A stretch of 41,390 nucleotides of DNA from Clostridium arbusti SL206 (GTDB lineage Bacteria > Bacillota > Clostridia > Clostridiales > Clostridiaceae). The notes beneath the pieces are model-generated. The model had not been told where the DNA came from. It saw only the letters and a program-made list of their open reading frames with translations, and ran no database searches. The position numbers were made by a program, and so were the translations under genes. The stretch covers positions 1-41,390 of the forward strand of contig NZ_BAEV01000024.1 in NCBI RefSeq assembly GCF_000246895.1, written 5' to 3'. Shown here piece after piece: positions 8,067-16,586 of the stretch. Position 1 is the stretch's first letter. Every line of letters begins with the position of its first letter.

Positions 8067-9302
8067 ATGAAAAGCACATCAGAAAAACGCTGGTTAATAG
8101 CAATAGGTACAGTGATCTGTCAATTGGGTCTAGGAACAATCTATACTTGGAGTTTATTTAATGGACCTCTTGTAAATAAGTTTGGATGGCAACTAAATAA
8201 AGTAGCTCTTACATTTTCCATTACAAGTTTTGCTCTAGCATTTGCCACATTATTTGCAGGTAAGCTTCAAGATAAACTGGGAATTAGAAAACTTATAACA
8301 ATTACTGGAATAATACTGGGTATTGGTTTATTCTTAACATCTAAAGTCAGTTCACTATCTATGCTATATATTACTGCAGGTGTGATTGTTGGAGCTGCAG
8401 ATGGTATTGCATATATTATTTCACTTTCAAATTGTATTAAGTGGTTTCCAGAGAAAAAGGGTCTTATATCAGGTATTTCTGTAGGAGCCTATGGAACTGG
8501 AAGTTTGGTATTTAAATATATTAATGGAGGTTTAATTAGCAGCAAGGGTGTTTCAGAAGCATTCTTATATTGGGGTATTATAGCAATGGTGTTAGTAGTA
8601 AGTGGCGCTCAATTATTAAAGAATGCACCATCTCAAAAGGTTAGTGCTAATAATTCAAATGAAAATAACTTTACTGTAAAGGAAATGCTAAAAACTAAAG
8701 AAGCTTATCTTTTATTTACAATATTCTTTACAGCATGTATGAGTGGTCTTTATCTAATAGGAATTGTTAAAGATATAGGTGTCCAATTGGTTGGGATTAA
8801 ACCAGATATGGCTGCAAATGCCGTAGCTATGGTAGCAATATTTAATACAGCAGGAAGAATTATATTGGGTGCGCTATCAGATAAAGTAGGTAGATTAAAA
8901 GTAGTATTATTCTCACTTACAGTTACTGCTATCTCTGTGTTTGTATTGAGTTTTGTACATTTAGACTTTGGAATTTTCTTTGCCTGTGTTGCTGGAATCG
9001 CATTTTGTTTTGGTGGAAATATTACAGTCTTTCCTGCTATAGTAGGTGATTTCTTCGGCTTGAAAAATCATAATAAGAACTATGGAATTATATATCAAGG
9101 ATTCGGATTAGGAGCACTTTCAGGATCATTTATAGGAGCACTGCTAGGAGGCTTCAAAATTACATTTGTAGTTGTAGGGGTATTGTGTATTATTTCAGTT
9201 CTTATAGCAGCCACAATAAGAATTCCTAAAAGAATTAAGGACACTAATAGCAATAATTTAGAAGTACATAAAGAAGCTGGTGAAAGAGTATTGATTAGCT
9301 AA
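8067..9302 (+). CDS. MFS transporter, oxalate:formate antiporter family
   Basis: A 411-residue carrier with about 12 membrane helices. The N-terminus (TVICQLGLGTIYTWSLFNGPL) and the GGNITVFPAIVGDFFGLKNH segment in the C-terminal half are typical of the OFA family, which exchanges oxalate/formate or carries other monocarboxylates. AAGGAG precedes the ATG. It is a single gene and its substrate cannot be told from the sequence. The stop codon lies directly against a partial copy of element A, so the last residues may have been altered by that insertion. Confidence 0.85.
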   Translation: MKSTSEKRWLIAIGTVICQLGLGTIYTWSLFNGPLVNKFGWQLNKVALTFSITSFALAFATLFAGKLQDKLGIRKLITITGIILGIGLFLTSKVSSLSMLYITAGVIVGAADGIAYIISLSNCIKWFPEKKGLISGISVGAYGTGSLVFKYINGGLISSKGVSEAFLYWGIIAMVLVVSGAQLLKNAPSQKVSANNSNENNFTVKEMLKTKEAYLLFTIFFTACMSGLYLIGIVKDIGVQLVGIKPDMAANAVAMVAIFNTAGRIILGALSDKVGRLKVVLFSLTVTAISVFVLSFVHLDFGIFFACVAGIAFCFGGNITVFPAIVGDFFGLKNHNKNYGIIYQGFGLGALSGSFIGALLGGFKITFVVVGVLCIISVLIAATIRIPKRIKDTNSNNLEVHKEAGERVLIS

Positions 9303-9303
9303 A

Positions 9304-9344
9304 AATAGCCTAGCATACTAACTAGTTATTTATTTGAATGTGCC
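9304..9344 (+). mobile_element. Element A copy 2, right end only
   Basis: About 41 bases match the right end of the element (TAGCATACTAACTAGTTATTTATTT, then GTGCC) and are followed by TAA. The left end and the centre are missing, so this is a deletion remnant. It abuts the stop codon of the MFS gene. Confidence 0.75.
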
Positions 9345-9555
9345 TAATTAGAAAAGCAGTAAACTATTTCCTTAAAAAGCGTCATAGTAGTAAATAATAT
9401 TTAAAAATTGCTCACTTGTATTTTGTATACCATAATATTAAAATTATATATAAGGCATTTTTGTTTTCATATTTATTTCCAGAGATGCCTGAACTTAAAG
9501 ATAAGAACTTATGCTTTAAATAAGATATAGGAAATATAAAGTGAGAGGTGTTTAT

Positions 9556-10719
9556 ATGGTAAATTTTAATTATTCTATTCCAACTAAAGTGTTTTTTGGA
9601 AAAGGCCAGATAAGTGTATTACCTGATGAAATAAAAAAATATGGTTCAAAAGTGCTTCTTGTATATGGTGGAGGAAGTATAAAAAGAAATGGAATTTATG
9701 ACGATATTATCAATGGATTAAAGAAGAATTCCATTTCATTTTGGGAACTTTCTGGCGTTGAGCCAAACCCTAGAATAACAACGGTAAGAAAGGGTGTTGA
9801 AATCTGCAGGGAACATAAAATAGATATTGTACTTGCAGTTGGAGGAGGAAGTTCTATTGATTGTGCCAAAGTTATAGCAGCTGGATATTATTATGATGGG
9901 GATGCCTGGGATATTGTTAAGGATTCAAGTAAAATTTCTAAGGTACTTCCTATTGCAAGTGTATTAACTTTAGCTGCAACTGGTTCTGAGATGGATATTT
10001 TTGGCGTCATTACAAATATGGATACTAATGAAAAGATTGGAGTTGGTCATCCTGATATGGTACCAAGGTTTTCAGTATTAGATCCAACTTATACTTTCAG
10101 TGTACCTAGTAGTCAGACCGCAGCAGGTACTGCAGATATTATGAGTCATATTATGGAGTCGTATTTTAGCAGCACAAAAGAGGCATTTTTACAGGATAGA
10201 ATGGCCGAGGCCATGCTGAAGACCTGCATAAATTATGGGAAAAAAGCTATGGATGAACCTGAAAACTATGAAGCAAGGGCAAACTTAATGTGGACTTCCA
10301 GTCTTGCAATAAATGGACTTCTAAGCTATGGGAAAGATAAAAATTGGGTTGTTCATCCTATGGAGCATGAACTCAGTGCCTATTATGACATTACTCATGG
10401 AGTTGGTCTTGCAATTTTAACTCCTTATTGGATGAAATACATTCTAGATGACAGCACTGTAGATAAATTTGTAGAATTTGGAGTAAATGTTTGGAATATA
10501 GATTCAAGTAAAGATAAATACGATATAGCCAATACTGCAATTAATAAAACAAGAAAATATTTCGATTTACTTGGAATTCCATCAAGACTAAGTGAAGTGG
10601 GAATTAAAGAAGATAAGCTGGAAGAGATGGCAAAACAATCTGTTAGAAAAGGCAAAATAGGTAGTCTAAAACCAATAGATTATGAAGATGTTCTTAATAT
10701 CTTTAAGGCTGCACTATAG
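9556..10719 (+). CDS. bdh: Iron-containing alcohol dehydrogenase, butanol dehydrogenase type
   Basis: Reduces an aldehyde (probably butyraldehyde or another medium-chain aldehyde) to the alcohol with NAD(P)H; cytoplasmic group III dehydrogenase. The 387-residue sequence closely follows clostridial BdhA/BdhB: SIPTKVFFGKGQ at the start, GGGSSIDCAKVIAAG nucleotide-binding loop, and AGTADIMSHIMESYF plus HPMEHELSAYYDITHGVGL carrying the Asp and His iron ligands. I use the ATG at 9556 because GAGAGGTG sits before it; the GTG at 9541 is inside that leader. It is not in an obvious operon, but a 2-oxo-acid decarboxylase that would make its aldehyde substrate is encoded 3 kb downstream. Confidence 0.9.
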   Translation: MVNFNYSIPTKVFFGKGQISVLPDEIKKYGSKVLLVYGGGSIKRNGIYDDIINGLKKNSISFWELSGVEPNPRITTVRKGVEICREHKIDIVLAVGGGSSIDCAKVIAAGYYYDGDAWDIVKDSSKISKVLPIASVLTLAATGSEMDIFGVITNMDTNEKIGVGHPDMVPRFSVLDPTYTFSVPSSQTAAGTADIMSHIMESYFSSTKEAFLQDRMAEAMLKTCINYGKKAMDEPENYEARANLMWTSSLAINGLLSYGKDKNWVVHPMEHELSAYYDITHGVGLAILTPYWMKYILDDSTVDKFVEFGVNVWNIDSSKDKYDIANTAINKTRKYFDLLGIPSRLSEVGIKEDKLEEMAKQSVRKGKIGSLKPIDYEDVLNIFKAAL

Positions 10720-10784
10720 ATAAAATGAAATTAAAATTACACCCCAGGGGTGTAAAAAATGGAAAATTTACAAATTTAAGAAGA

Positions 10785-10820
10785 TAAAAGCTTGCGAAAT
10801 TAAAATTCACAAGCTTTTTA
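10785..10820 (+). terminator. Terminator after the butanol-type dehydrogenase
   Basis: AAAAGCTTG pairs with CAAGCTTTT followed by a short T-rich tract. A second hairpin just upstream (ACACCCC/GGGGTGT at about 10738-10753) has no T-run. The rest of the 315-base gap up to the next gene shows only a small ACAAGG/CCTTGT hairpin near 10982-11002. Confidence 0.75.
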
Positions 10821-11034
10821 TACTTATATGAAGTAAAAATTTATGGGAAGTATATATTTAGAAGAAATTTGAACATAAAAATTTTATATAGAATGATATA
10901 TTAATCTAACAATATCCTTTATAATATATTTTACTTGTATTATAGAATAAATGTAAAACTTTATTTTAAAACATAACCATGACAAGGGGTTCTGTACCTT
11001 GTAGACTAACTAGATATTAAAGGGAGATGAAAGT

Positions 11035-11442
11035 ATGAATACAAAATATGTGGTTATTATTCAATGTGATATTGCACATAAAAGATGCAGCGGCTTTGCC
11101 TGTACTAATGCCTACTATAATAGAGATGAATTATTTAAAGACTATGATGATAATACGAGATATATTTCTTTTACCTGCGGAGGATGCTGTGGAAAGACAA
11201 TTGCTTCTAAATTAGAACATTTTTCGAAAAAGTTAAAAGCTAAAAATAATATAGATAAGAGTGAAGTAGTGGTGCATCTATCTTCTTGTATGGTAAATGA
11301 CAATTATCATTATGACAGATGTCCCCATATAGATTATATTAAAAATATCATAGCAAAAAAAGGCTATGAAAAAGTAGTAGAAGGTTCTTATATAAGTAAG
11401 GGAGCAGCTAATAAAAGAGAAAATGGTCAGTATAATATTTGA
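11035..11442 (+). CDS. CGGC domain protein, predicted metal-binding
   Basis: A 135-residue cysteine-rich protein of the CGGC family (predicted metal-binding, function unknown). Cysteines are at IIQCD, KRCSGFAC, the central TCGGCCGK that names the family, SSCM and DRCPH. GGGAGATG precedes the ATG. It is a lone gene, followed by an element A copy that starts 45 bases after its stop. The cysteine pattern suggests a metal or cluster site; the role is unknown. Confidence 0.75.
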   Translation: MNTKYVVIIQCDIAHKRCSGFACTNAYYNRDELFKDYDDNTRYISFTCGGCCGKTIASKLEHFSKKLKAKNNIDKSEVVVHLSSCMVNDNYHYDRCPHIDYIKNIIAKKGYEKVVEGSYISKGAANKRENGQYNI

Positions 11443-11487
11443 CATCAATCTAAAAACTATATATAATTAATTTAAATTTCAATGTAA

Positions 11488-11787
11488 GGCATGTGAAAAT
11501 AAATAGTAAGTCAAAGATGCGACGAATATTTTGAATCCAACAAGGAAGCAGGTTCCGAGGATAGTGGGCTATCTGAGGGTTCTGCTGACGCAGTAGGATT
11601 GAAGCAAGTTCTTAATTCAGGTGGGGATTCTTTTACCCCATCTGAATTTTAGAACTGCAAATGCATGGCTTACTTGGCGTTGAACTCCCACTTGAAGAAA
11701 AGCAGAGAACGTGGGAGACTTACGCCAAGTTAGTCAGGTCAAAATAGGCTAGCATACTGACTATTTATTTATTTATTTGAATATGCC
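11488..11787 (+). mobile_element. Element A copy 3 with nested insertion
   Basis: A 300-bp copy with intact GGCATGTG and ATATGCC ends and TAA on both sides (11485-11487 and 11788-11790). Compared with copy 1 it carries 139 extra bases (11601-11739) between GGATT and CAAAATAG; without them it would be about 161 bp. The nested piece is described separately. The element ends about 120 bases before the start of the downstream amidohydrolase gene, so it now forms the distal part of that gene's upstream region. Confidence 0.85.
11601..11739 (+). repeat. Nested tnpB-tail / right-end fragment (IS605 type)
   Basis: The piece begins GAAGCAAGTTCTTAA, which in frame reads EASS-stop, a common TnpB C-terminus. 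Two large hairpins follow: AATTCAGGTGGGG with CCCCATCTGAATT, and the two-tier stem ACTTGGCGT...CTCCCAC with GTGGGAG...ACGCCAAGT. This is the layout of a tnpB 3' end with its guide RNA scaffold and right end. The same stop end recurs at 41376-41390 and the same right end at 1-23. Confidence 0.6.
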
Positions 11788-11840
11788 TAATATCGATTTT
11801 TGAGAAAATAAAACTATATATTATATAACAGTGTCACGTT

Positions 11841-11872
11841 AACCACTTTAAATACTATGAAGTGGTTTTTTA
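11841..11872 (+). terminator. Hairpin terminator or attenuator before the amidohydrolase
   Basis: AACCACTT pairs with AAGTGGTT followed by six T. It ends about 40 bases before the amidohydrolase start codon. No upstream gene needs it, so it may be the terminator half of a lost or displaced attenuator. The region where an aptamer would lie is occupied by element A. Confidence 0.6.
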
Positions 11873-11910
11873 TTTTTGTTTTTTTAATTCAGGAGGGGGA
11901 AGAAGTTAAA

Positions 11911-13272
11911 ATGAAATCCATATTATTAAAAAATATAAGGCATATTGTTACTTTCAACGATAGGGAAGAAACTTTTAAACAATCAGATATATTAATCCAT
12001 GGCTGTAAAATTACTGATATAGGTAAAGATTTAAAAGCATCTGAAGATACTGAGATTATTGACTGTTCAGGTCTTGTAGCATTACCTGGATTTGTAAATA
12101 CTCACCATCATTTGTATCAAACTTTATTCAGGGGTATAAAGGAAGTTCAGGAGAAACCACTATTCCCATGGCTAATTGGACTCTATGAGTTCTGGAAGAA
12201 TATAACTCCAGAAGCTGTATATTATGGAGCGGTAGTTGGATTTAGCGAGCTGCTTCGTACAGGATGTACTTTAACATCTGACCATCATTATGTATTTCCA
12301 AGCGATGAGCCTGGAAATTTAATTGATTATGAAATTGAAGCTGCAAAAAAAGTTGGGATTAGATTTCATGCTACAAGAGGTTCCATGTCCTTAGGGCGTG
12401 ACCAAGGTGGGTTACCGCCTATGTCAGTTGTTCAAACTGAAAATCAGATTTTGGAAGACAGTGATAGATTAATAAGTAAATACCATAATGCAAATGATTT
12501 TTCTATGATTAGAATTGCTCTGGCACCTTGTTCACCTTTTTCTGTTACAAAAGAGCTAATGATTGAAACTAGAGATCTTGCTAGAAAAAGAGGTGTAATG
12601 ATGCATACTCATCTGGCTGAAACAATGGATGAAGAAGATTTCTGTATAGAGAAATTTGGAAAAAGACCTTTTGAACTTATGGAAGAACTGGAGTGGACTG
12701 GATCAGATGTATGGTTTGCACATGGAATACATTTTAATGATAGAGAAATAAATTCTCTTAAGGGTTCTGGTATAGCCCATTGTCCATCATCGAATATGAA
12801 ACTCAATAGCGGAATTTGTAGAACAAGTGACATAGTAAAATCTGGTGGCAAGCTCAGTATAGCAGTAGATGGAAGCGCAAGCAATGATGGATCTAACATG
12901 TGGGAAGAAATCAGACGGGCTTATCTATTAAATCATCTTAAATATGGTGCAAAAGGTTTAAGTGCCTATGAAATATTGAAAGTTGCAACCCGTGGAGGAG
13001 CAGATGTACTAGGAAGAAAGGATACAGGTAGACTGGATAAAGAAAAAGCGGCTGATATAATTTTACTCGATCTTAATGGAATTGAATATGCAGGATGTCA
13101 TGATCCGCTTGTATCTATAGTATGTCTTGGAAATTCTAGTTTAACTAAGATGACTATAGTTAATGGAAAGATTGTTGTAAAGGATGGAAAAATATTGACT
13201 TTGGATTCCAGTGAGATGGGAAAGAATGCACATAAAATTGCCTGTGATATTGTTGGAAAGTATAATAGATAG
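11911..13272 (+). CDS. Amidohydrolase, 8-oxoguanine / aminohydrolase type
   Basis: A 453-residue metal-dependent hydrolase of the cytosine deaminase-like amidohydrolase group, closest in motif pattern to 8-oxoguanine deaminases and related triazine or guanine aminohydrolases. Metal ligands are visible: NTHHHL (His65, His67), MHTHLAE, FAHGIH and VDGSASNDGSNM, whose Asp completes the site. The ATG at 11911 is chosen because AGGAGGGGG lies before it. Upstream in-frame codons run through the T-rich arm of a terminator and are not credible as coding. The product would release ammonia from an oxidised or modified purine. Substrate is inferred only. Confidence 0.82.
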   Translation: MKSILLKNIRHIVTFNDREETFKQSDILIHGCKITDIGKDLKASEDTEIIDCSGLVALPGFVNTHHHLYQTLFRGIKEVQEKPLFPWLIGLYEFWKNITPEAVYYGAVVGFSELLRTGCTLTSDHHYVFPSDEPGNLIDYEIEAAKKVGIRFHATRGSMSLGRDQGGLPPMSVVQTENQILEDSDRLISKYHNANDFSMIRIALAPCSPFSVTKELMIETRDLARKRGVMMHTHLAETMDEEDFCIEKFGKRPFELMEELEWTGSDVWFAHGIHFNDREINSLKGSGIAHCPSSNMKLNSGICRTSDIVKSGGKLSIAVDGSASNDGSNMWEEIRRAYLLNHLKYGAKGLSAYEILKVATRGGADVLGRKDTGRLDKEKAADIILLDLNGIEYAGCHDPLVSIVCLGNSSLTKMTIVNGKIVVKDGKILTLDSSEMGKNAHKIACDIVGKYNR

Positions 13273-13384
13273 CACATTAGGTTAAAAAATCAAAATAGGA
13301 ATGACGTTATTTCAAAATTATGACAGAATGCAGTTAAAAGGATTTACTGAATAAATTCTGTATGTTTTAATTAGGTATAAGGTT

Positions 13385-13650
13385 TAGCCTACAGGTTAGA
13401 ATAAACATATCATTATCTTCAACTTTGATAGAAAAGCAGAGAACAAAAATCTTCGATTTTCTGTGAATCGCTTTCACAGAGTGCAAGCAGAGAACAAAAA
13501 TCTTTGATTTTCTGTGAATCGCTTTCACAGAGTGTGATGGGAGTATTAGGTCTGGTAGTCATCGGATAAATATGAAGATAACAGCATTAGTTTCTATAAA
13601 ATAATTTTTAAGATTTATAGAGAAAAATATTTTCTGAAACTAAGAAATAT
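13385..13650 (+). repeat. Element B copy 2 with a tandem 50-bp unit
   Basis: The 404-base gap before the decarboxylase holds a second copy of the element B pattern, with GGGAGTATTAGGTC and TAGTCATCGGATAAA near its 3' side. Its apical loop contains a unit of about 50 bp repeated twice (13434-13484 and 13485-13534), each starting AAGCAGAGAACAAAAATC and ending CTTTCACAGAGTG. The two units differ at about one internal base plus one base of length. Each unit forms two small hairpins (AAAATC/GATTTT and CTGTGAA/TTTCACAG). TTATCTTCA and TGAAGATAA flank the whole as an outer stem. The inverted copy at 21.5 kb has one unit; copy 1 has none. Confidence 0.75.
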
Positions 13651-13676
13651 GTTTACATTACAGAGGAGGATTTTAT

Positions 13677-15350
13677 ATGTTTCAAAAAAATGAACTAACT
13701 GTAGGGCGATACCTATTTAATTGTCTAAATAGTGAGGGTGTTAGTGAAATCTTTGGTGTACCTGGAGACTACAATTTTACTCTTTTAGATAATTTAGAAA
13801 AAGATGAAAGAATAAATTTTGTCAATTGCAGGAATGAACTGAATGCAGGTTATGCAACAGATGCCTATGCAAGAATTAAAGGACTTGGGGTAATGATAAC
13901 TACCTTTGGAGTGGGAGAATTAAATGCTTGTAATGCTATTGCAGGTTCATATTCTGAATGTATTCCAGTTATTCATATAGTGGGGGCTCCAAAAACTATG
14001 CTTCAAATGGAACATAGAAAGATGCACCATACACTTATGAATGGGGATTATTCCGTGTATGAAAATATTTATAAAAATATAACCGAATACACAGCAGTAA
14101 TTACTAAGGATAATGCACAAATTGAAATTCCAATAGCTATTCAGAAGGCTAAAGAAATGAAGAAACCAGTATATTTAGTAATAGCCATTGATGTAGTTGA
14201 TCAGCCAGTAACCAAAAGAGAGGCTAATCTACCAAAACCACAGACAAATAAAAATTCATTACAATTGGCACTTAATAATATAAAACAGGTTATTAATCAG
14301 GCACAAAAGCCAATACTTCTTCCAGATATCATGGTGTCAAGATATAACCTTCAAGCTGTAGTTGAGAATTTAGCAGATAAAATGGATATACCTGTAGCCA
14401 CTATGATGACGGGGAAAGGATCATTTAACGAAAGTCATAAAAACTATATTGGATTATATGCAGGCAGATGGGGAAGCTTGGAAGTCAAAGATTTCGTTGA
14501 GAGTTGTGATTGTATTTTGGCAATTGGACCAATCTGGTCAGACTACAATACAGGTTCCTTTAGCGCACAATTAAATCCTGTGAACATTATAGAAATTCAG
14601 CATAATTATGTAAAAGTAGGTATGAGTGTATATGAAAATGTGTTAATGGAAGATTTGTTAAATGAGTTGGTTAAGGTTGTAGATAAGAAGTCGTTTCCTA
14701 TACCAAATATGAAAATGATTTATACTGAAAATGGTGCTAGTAATGGAAATGATCAAATTTCATCAGTGTACTATTATCCAAAGTTACAGAAATTCATTAA
14801 AGAAGATGACATAGTAATTGTAGAATCAGGATCACTTCCTCTTGGAATGGCACAAGTTAAGCTGCCTAAAAATGTTACCTATATAAGTCAGTATAATTGG
14901 GGGTCCATTGGATATGCAACTCCAGCTACCTTTGGTGCTTGTATTGCCGCTAAAAATCGTCGTGTAGTTCTATTTACTGGAGATGGATCTATTCAGTTAA
15001 CAGCTCAGGAGTTAAGCTCTATGATATATAATGGATGCAAGCCTATTATATTTTTAATAAATAATAAGTATTATACTATTGAAGCCTACCTAAATACTCC
15101 TAAAACAACTGAGTACAATAACATACCTGTTTGGGATTTTGAAAAACTTATAGAAGCTTTTGGCGGAAATGCGTATACTGCTAGGGTGAATACCAATGCC
15201 GAGTTAGATGAAGCTATAAGGCAAATTGAAATTCAGGGTAAGGATAAAATGTGTTTTGTTGAAGTAAATGCAGATAAGATGGATGTACCGGGGATTGTTC
15301 ATAATGTTCATACTATGATAGAAGAGATGGAAAAGCAGAAATTGAATTGA
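13677..15350 (+). CDS. ThDP-dependent 2-oxo-acid decarboxylase (pyruvate/indolepyruvate decarboxylase type)
   Basis: Decarboxylates a 2-oxo acid (pyruvate, indolepyruvate, phenylpyruvate or a branched-chain 2-oxo acid) to the aldehyde, using thiamine diphosphate. It has 557 residues and all three domains. Catalytic residues match the pyruvate decarboxylase family: Asp31 in FGVPGD, Glu54 in RNELNAGYATDAYAR, adjacent His117 and His118, the ThDP motif GDG (about 435) through NN (about 461), and Glu near 469 in YYTIEAYLN. GAGGAGG precedes the ATG. Such enzymes are uncommon in clostridia. The butanol-type dehydrogenase upstream could reduce its aldehyde product. Substrate choice cannot be settled by eye. 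Confidence 0.88.
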   Translation: MFQKNELTVGRYLFNCLNSEGVSEIFGVPGDYNFTLLDNLEKDERINFVNCRNELNAGYATDAYARIKGLGVMITTFGVGELNACNAIAGSYSECIPVIHIVGAPKTMLQMEHRKMHHTLMNGDYSVYENIYKNITEYTAVITKDNAQIEIPIAIQKAKEMKKPVYLVIAIDVVDQPVTKREANLPKPQTNKNSLQLALNNIKQVINQAQKPILLPDIMVSRYNLQAVVENLADKMDIPVATMMTGKGSFNESHKNYIGLYAGRWGSLEVKDFVESCDCILAIGPIWSDYNTGSFSAQLNPVNIIEIQHNYVKVGMSVYENVLMEDLLNELVKVVDKKSFPIPNMKMIYTENGASNGNDQISSVYYYPKLQKFIKEDDIVIVESGSLPLGMAQVKLPKNVTYISQYNWGSIGYATPATFGACIAAKNRRVVLFTGDGSIQLTAQELSSMIYNGCKPIIFLINNKYYTIEAYLNTPKTTEYNNIPVWDFEKLIEAFGGNAYTARVNTNAELDEAIRQIEIQGKDKMCFVEVNADKMDVPGIVHNVHTMIEEMEKQKLN

Positions 15351-15365
15351 GGAAAATATTTTATA

Positions 15366-15400
15366 AGAGGTGAGTATATTACTTGCCTCTCTATTATTTT
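15366..15400 (+). terminator. Terminator of the decarboxylase gene
   Basis: AGAGG pairs with CCTCT with an inner AGT/ACT pair, followed by a T-rich stretch (CTATTATTTT). The T-run is interrupted, so strength is uncertain. Confidence 0.6.
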
Positions 15401-15409
15401 GAAATCATA

Positions 15410-15458
15410 TTGACATTTACACAATATTAAATTAAAATTGATACTGATATTCATTATC
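15410..15458 (+). promoter_or_regulatory. Promoter with Fur box
   Basis: TTGACA (15410-15415) and TAAAAT (15433-15438) are 17 bases apart. Immediately after the -10 box, GATACTGATATTCATTATC (15440-15458) matches 17 of 19 positions of the Fur consensus GATAATGATAATCATTATC. Repressor bound there would cover the transcription start, so the next gene should be induced by iron shortage. Confidence 0.85.
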
Positions 15459-15482
15459 AATAATTGTTAAGGAGATGCATAT

Positions 15483-16202
15483 ATGATTTTTATTTGTTCA
15501 TTAATTGTAATTGTTATTTTATCTTTAGGATTTACTTCCAATATTAAGACTCGTTATAGTATTTATTATTCTTTAGCTGCACTTATTTCCATATTAATAA
15601 GTATATATGAAATACTAAGGATCGTTTCAAATCCTAAGCTTAATGGATTAATTTTAAGTATTGAAAAAGCTTTTATGCATGGAAATGTTGCTATATCTTT
15701 TTTTATTTTAGTAATGTTTGCAGGGGCATTAAACACAAAGTGGAAAGTAACAAGAAAGTTATTGAGTATTAGAGCTCAATTAGCAATTTTAGGTTCTATA
15801 TTTATATTGCCTCATGGAATTTTATATTTAGTTAGATTCTTTGTATTGAAACTTCCTAACATACTTAGTGGTAAAACAAATTCAACATTGTATTTAATTT
15901 ATATAGCAGTTGGATTAATAGCCTTTGTTATATTAATTCCACTTTTTGTTACATCCTTAAAAAAGGTAAGAAAAAAAATGAATGCTTTACAGTGGAAGAA
16001 ACTTCAGAGGTGGGCATATATATTTTATTTTCTTTCATATATACATATATTAATTGTATTATTAAATGATGAAGAAATTGATTTAATAAAATTAATTAGT
16101 TATACTATTATCTTTAGTTCATATTCAGTATTAAAGCTAGTAAAACAACGAGACATTAAGAAAGTTAGAGTTAATAGTTCTTCAAGCTATAGTTGTAATT
16201 AA
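15483..16202 (+). CDS. Ferric-reductase-like transmembrane protein
   Basis: A 239-residue integral membrane protein with about six or seven helices. The middle part, with RAQLAILGSIFILPHGILYL and WKKLQRWAYIFYFLSYIHIL, resembles the haem-binding core of the ferric reductase-like family (YedZ/MsrQ relatives), where paired histidines hold haem. His residues at the expected helix positions are visible (HG and IHIL). There is no flavin or NAD domain in this protein, so a partner would be needed. The Fur-box promoter directly upstream supports a role in iron acquisition. AAGGAG precedes the ATG. The tail is polar and Ser-rich. Confidence 0.72.
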   Translation: MIFICSLIVIVILSLGFTSNIKTRYSIYYSLAALISILISIYEILRIVSNPKLNGLILSIEKAFMHGNVAISFFILVMFAGALNTKWKVTRKLLSIRAQLAILGSIFILPHGILYLVRFFVLKLPNILSGKTNSTLYLIYIAVGLIAFVILIPLFVTSLKKVRKKMNALQWKKLQRWAYIFYFLSYIHILIVLLNDEEIDLIKLISYTIIFSSYSVLKLVKQRDIKKVRVNSSSSYSCN

Positions 16203-16230
16203 AAATATGCAAATAAATAGAGGATAGACA

Positions 16231-16282
16231 TTTAAAGACAGCGCTTAATAAATAACAGATTTTATTAAGCGTTGTCTTTAAA
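16231..16282 (+). terminator. Long hairpin after the ferric-reductase-like gene
   Basis: A 22-bp arm, TTTAAAGACAGCGCTTAATA plus two A, pairs with its complement at 16261-16282 with a single G-T pair, around an 8-base loop. No proper T-run follows, so it may act in mRNA stability as much as in termination. The rest of the gap up to element A copy 4 holds no gene that I can see. Confidence 0.5.
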
Positions 16283-16434
16283 TAATATGAGGGGAATGGG
16301 AGCAGCCATGTAAGCATAGCAAAGCAGAAATAAAAAAATGCATTTCCTTTTATAAGTTAAGAATTATCTCTATAGTTTTACATAATAATCATTATATTGG
16401 TTAAACTGTAAAAGAAACTAATAAAATAAATTTA

Positions 16435-16570
16435 GGCATGTGAAAATAAATAGTAAGTCAAAGATGCGACGAATATTTTGAATTGAGCAAGGAAGCAGGT
16501 GACCAGTATAGTGGGCTATCTGAGGGTTTTGCTGACTAGCATACTGACTAGTTATTTATTTGAATATGCC
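16435..16570 (+). mobile_element. Element A copy 4
   Basis: A 136-bp copy flanked by TTA on both sides (16432-16434 and 16571-16573). Relative to copy 1 it lacks part of the right half of the central hairpin. The ribosome binding site of the next gene (TAGGAGA) begins directly after the right-hand TTA, so the whole upstream region of that gene is now element sequence. Confidence 0.85.
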
Positions 16571-16586
16571 TTATAGGAGATATGAA

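Noticed and set aside
11857-11910. Longer N-terminus for the amidohydrolase
   Set aside because: The extra codons are the T-rich arm of a terminator hairpin and there is no ribosome binding site, while AGGAGG lies before the ATG at 11911.
13434-13534. Two 50-bp direct repeats as a CRISPR array
   Set aside because: The units are directly adjacent with no spacers, contain internal hairpins and recur singly elsewhere. No cas gene is present.
16381-16400. Second Fur box after the ferric-reductase-like gene
   Set aside because: Only about 13 of 19 consensus positions match, and no gene starts properly behind it.
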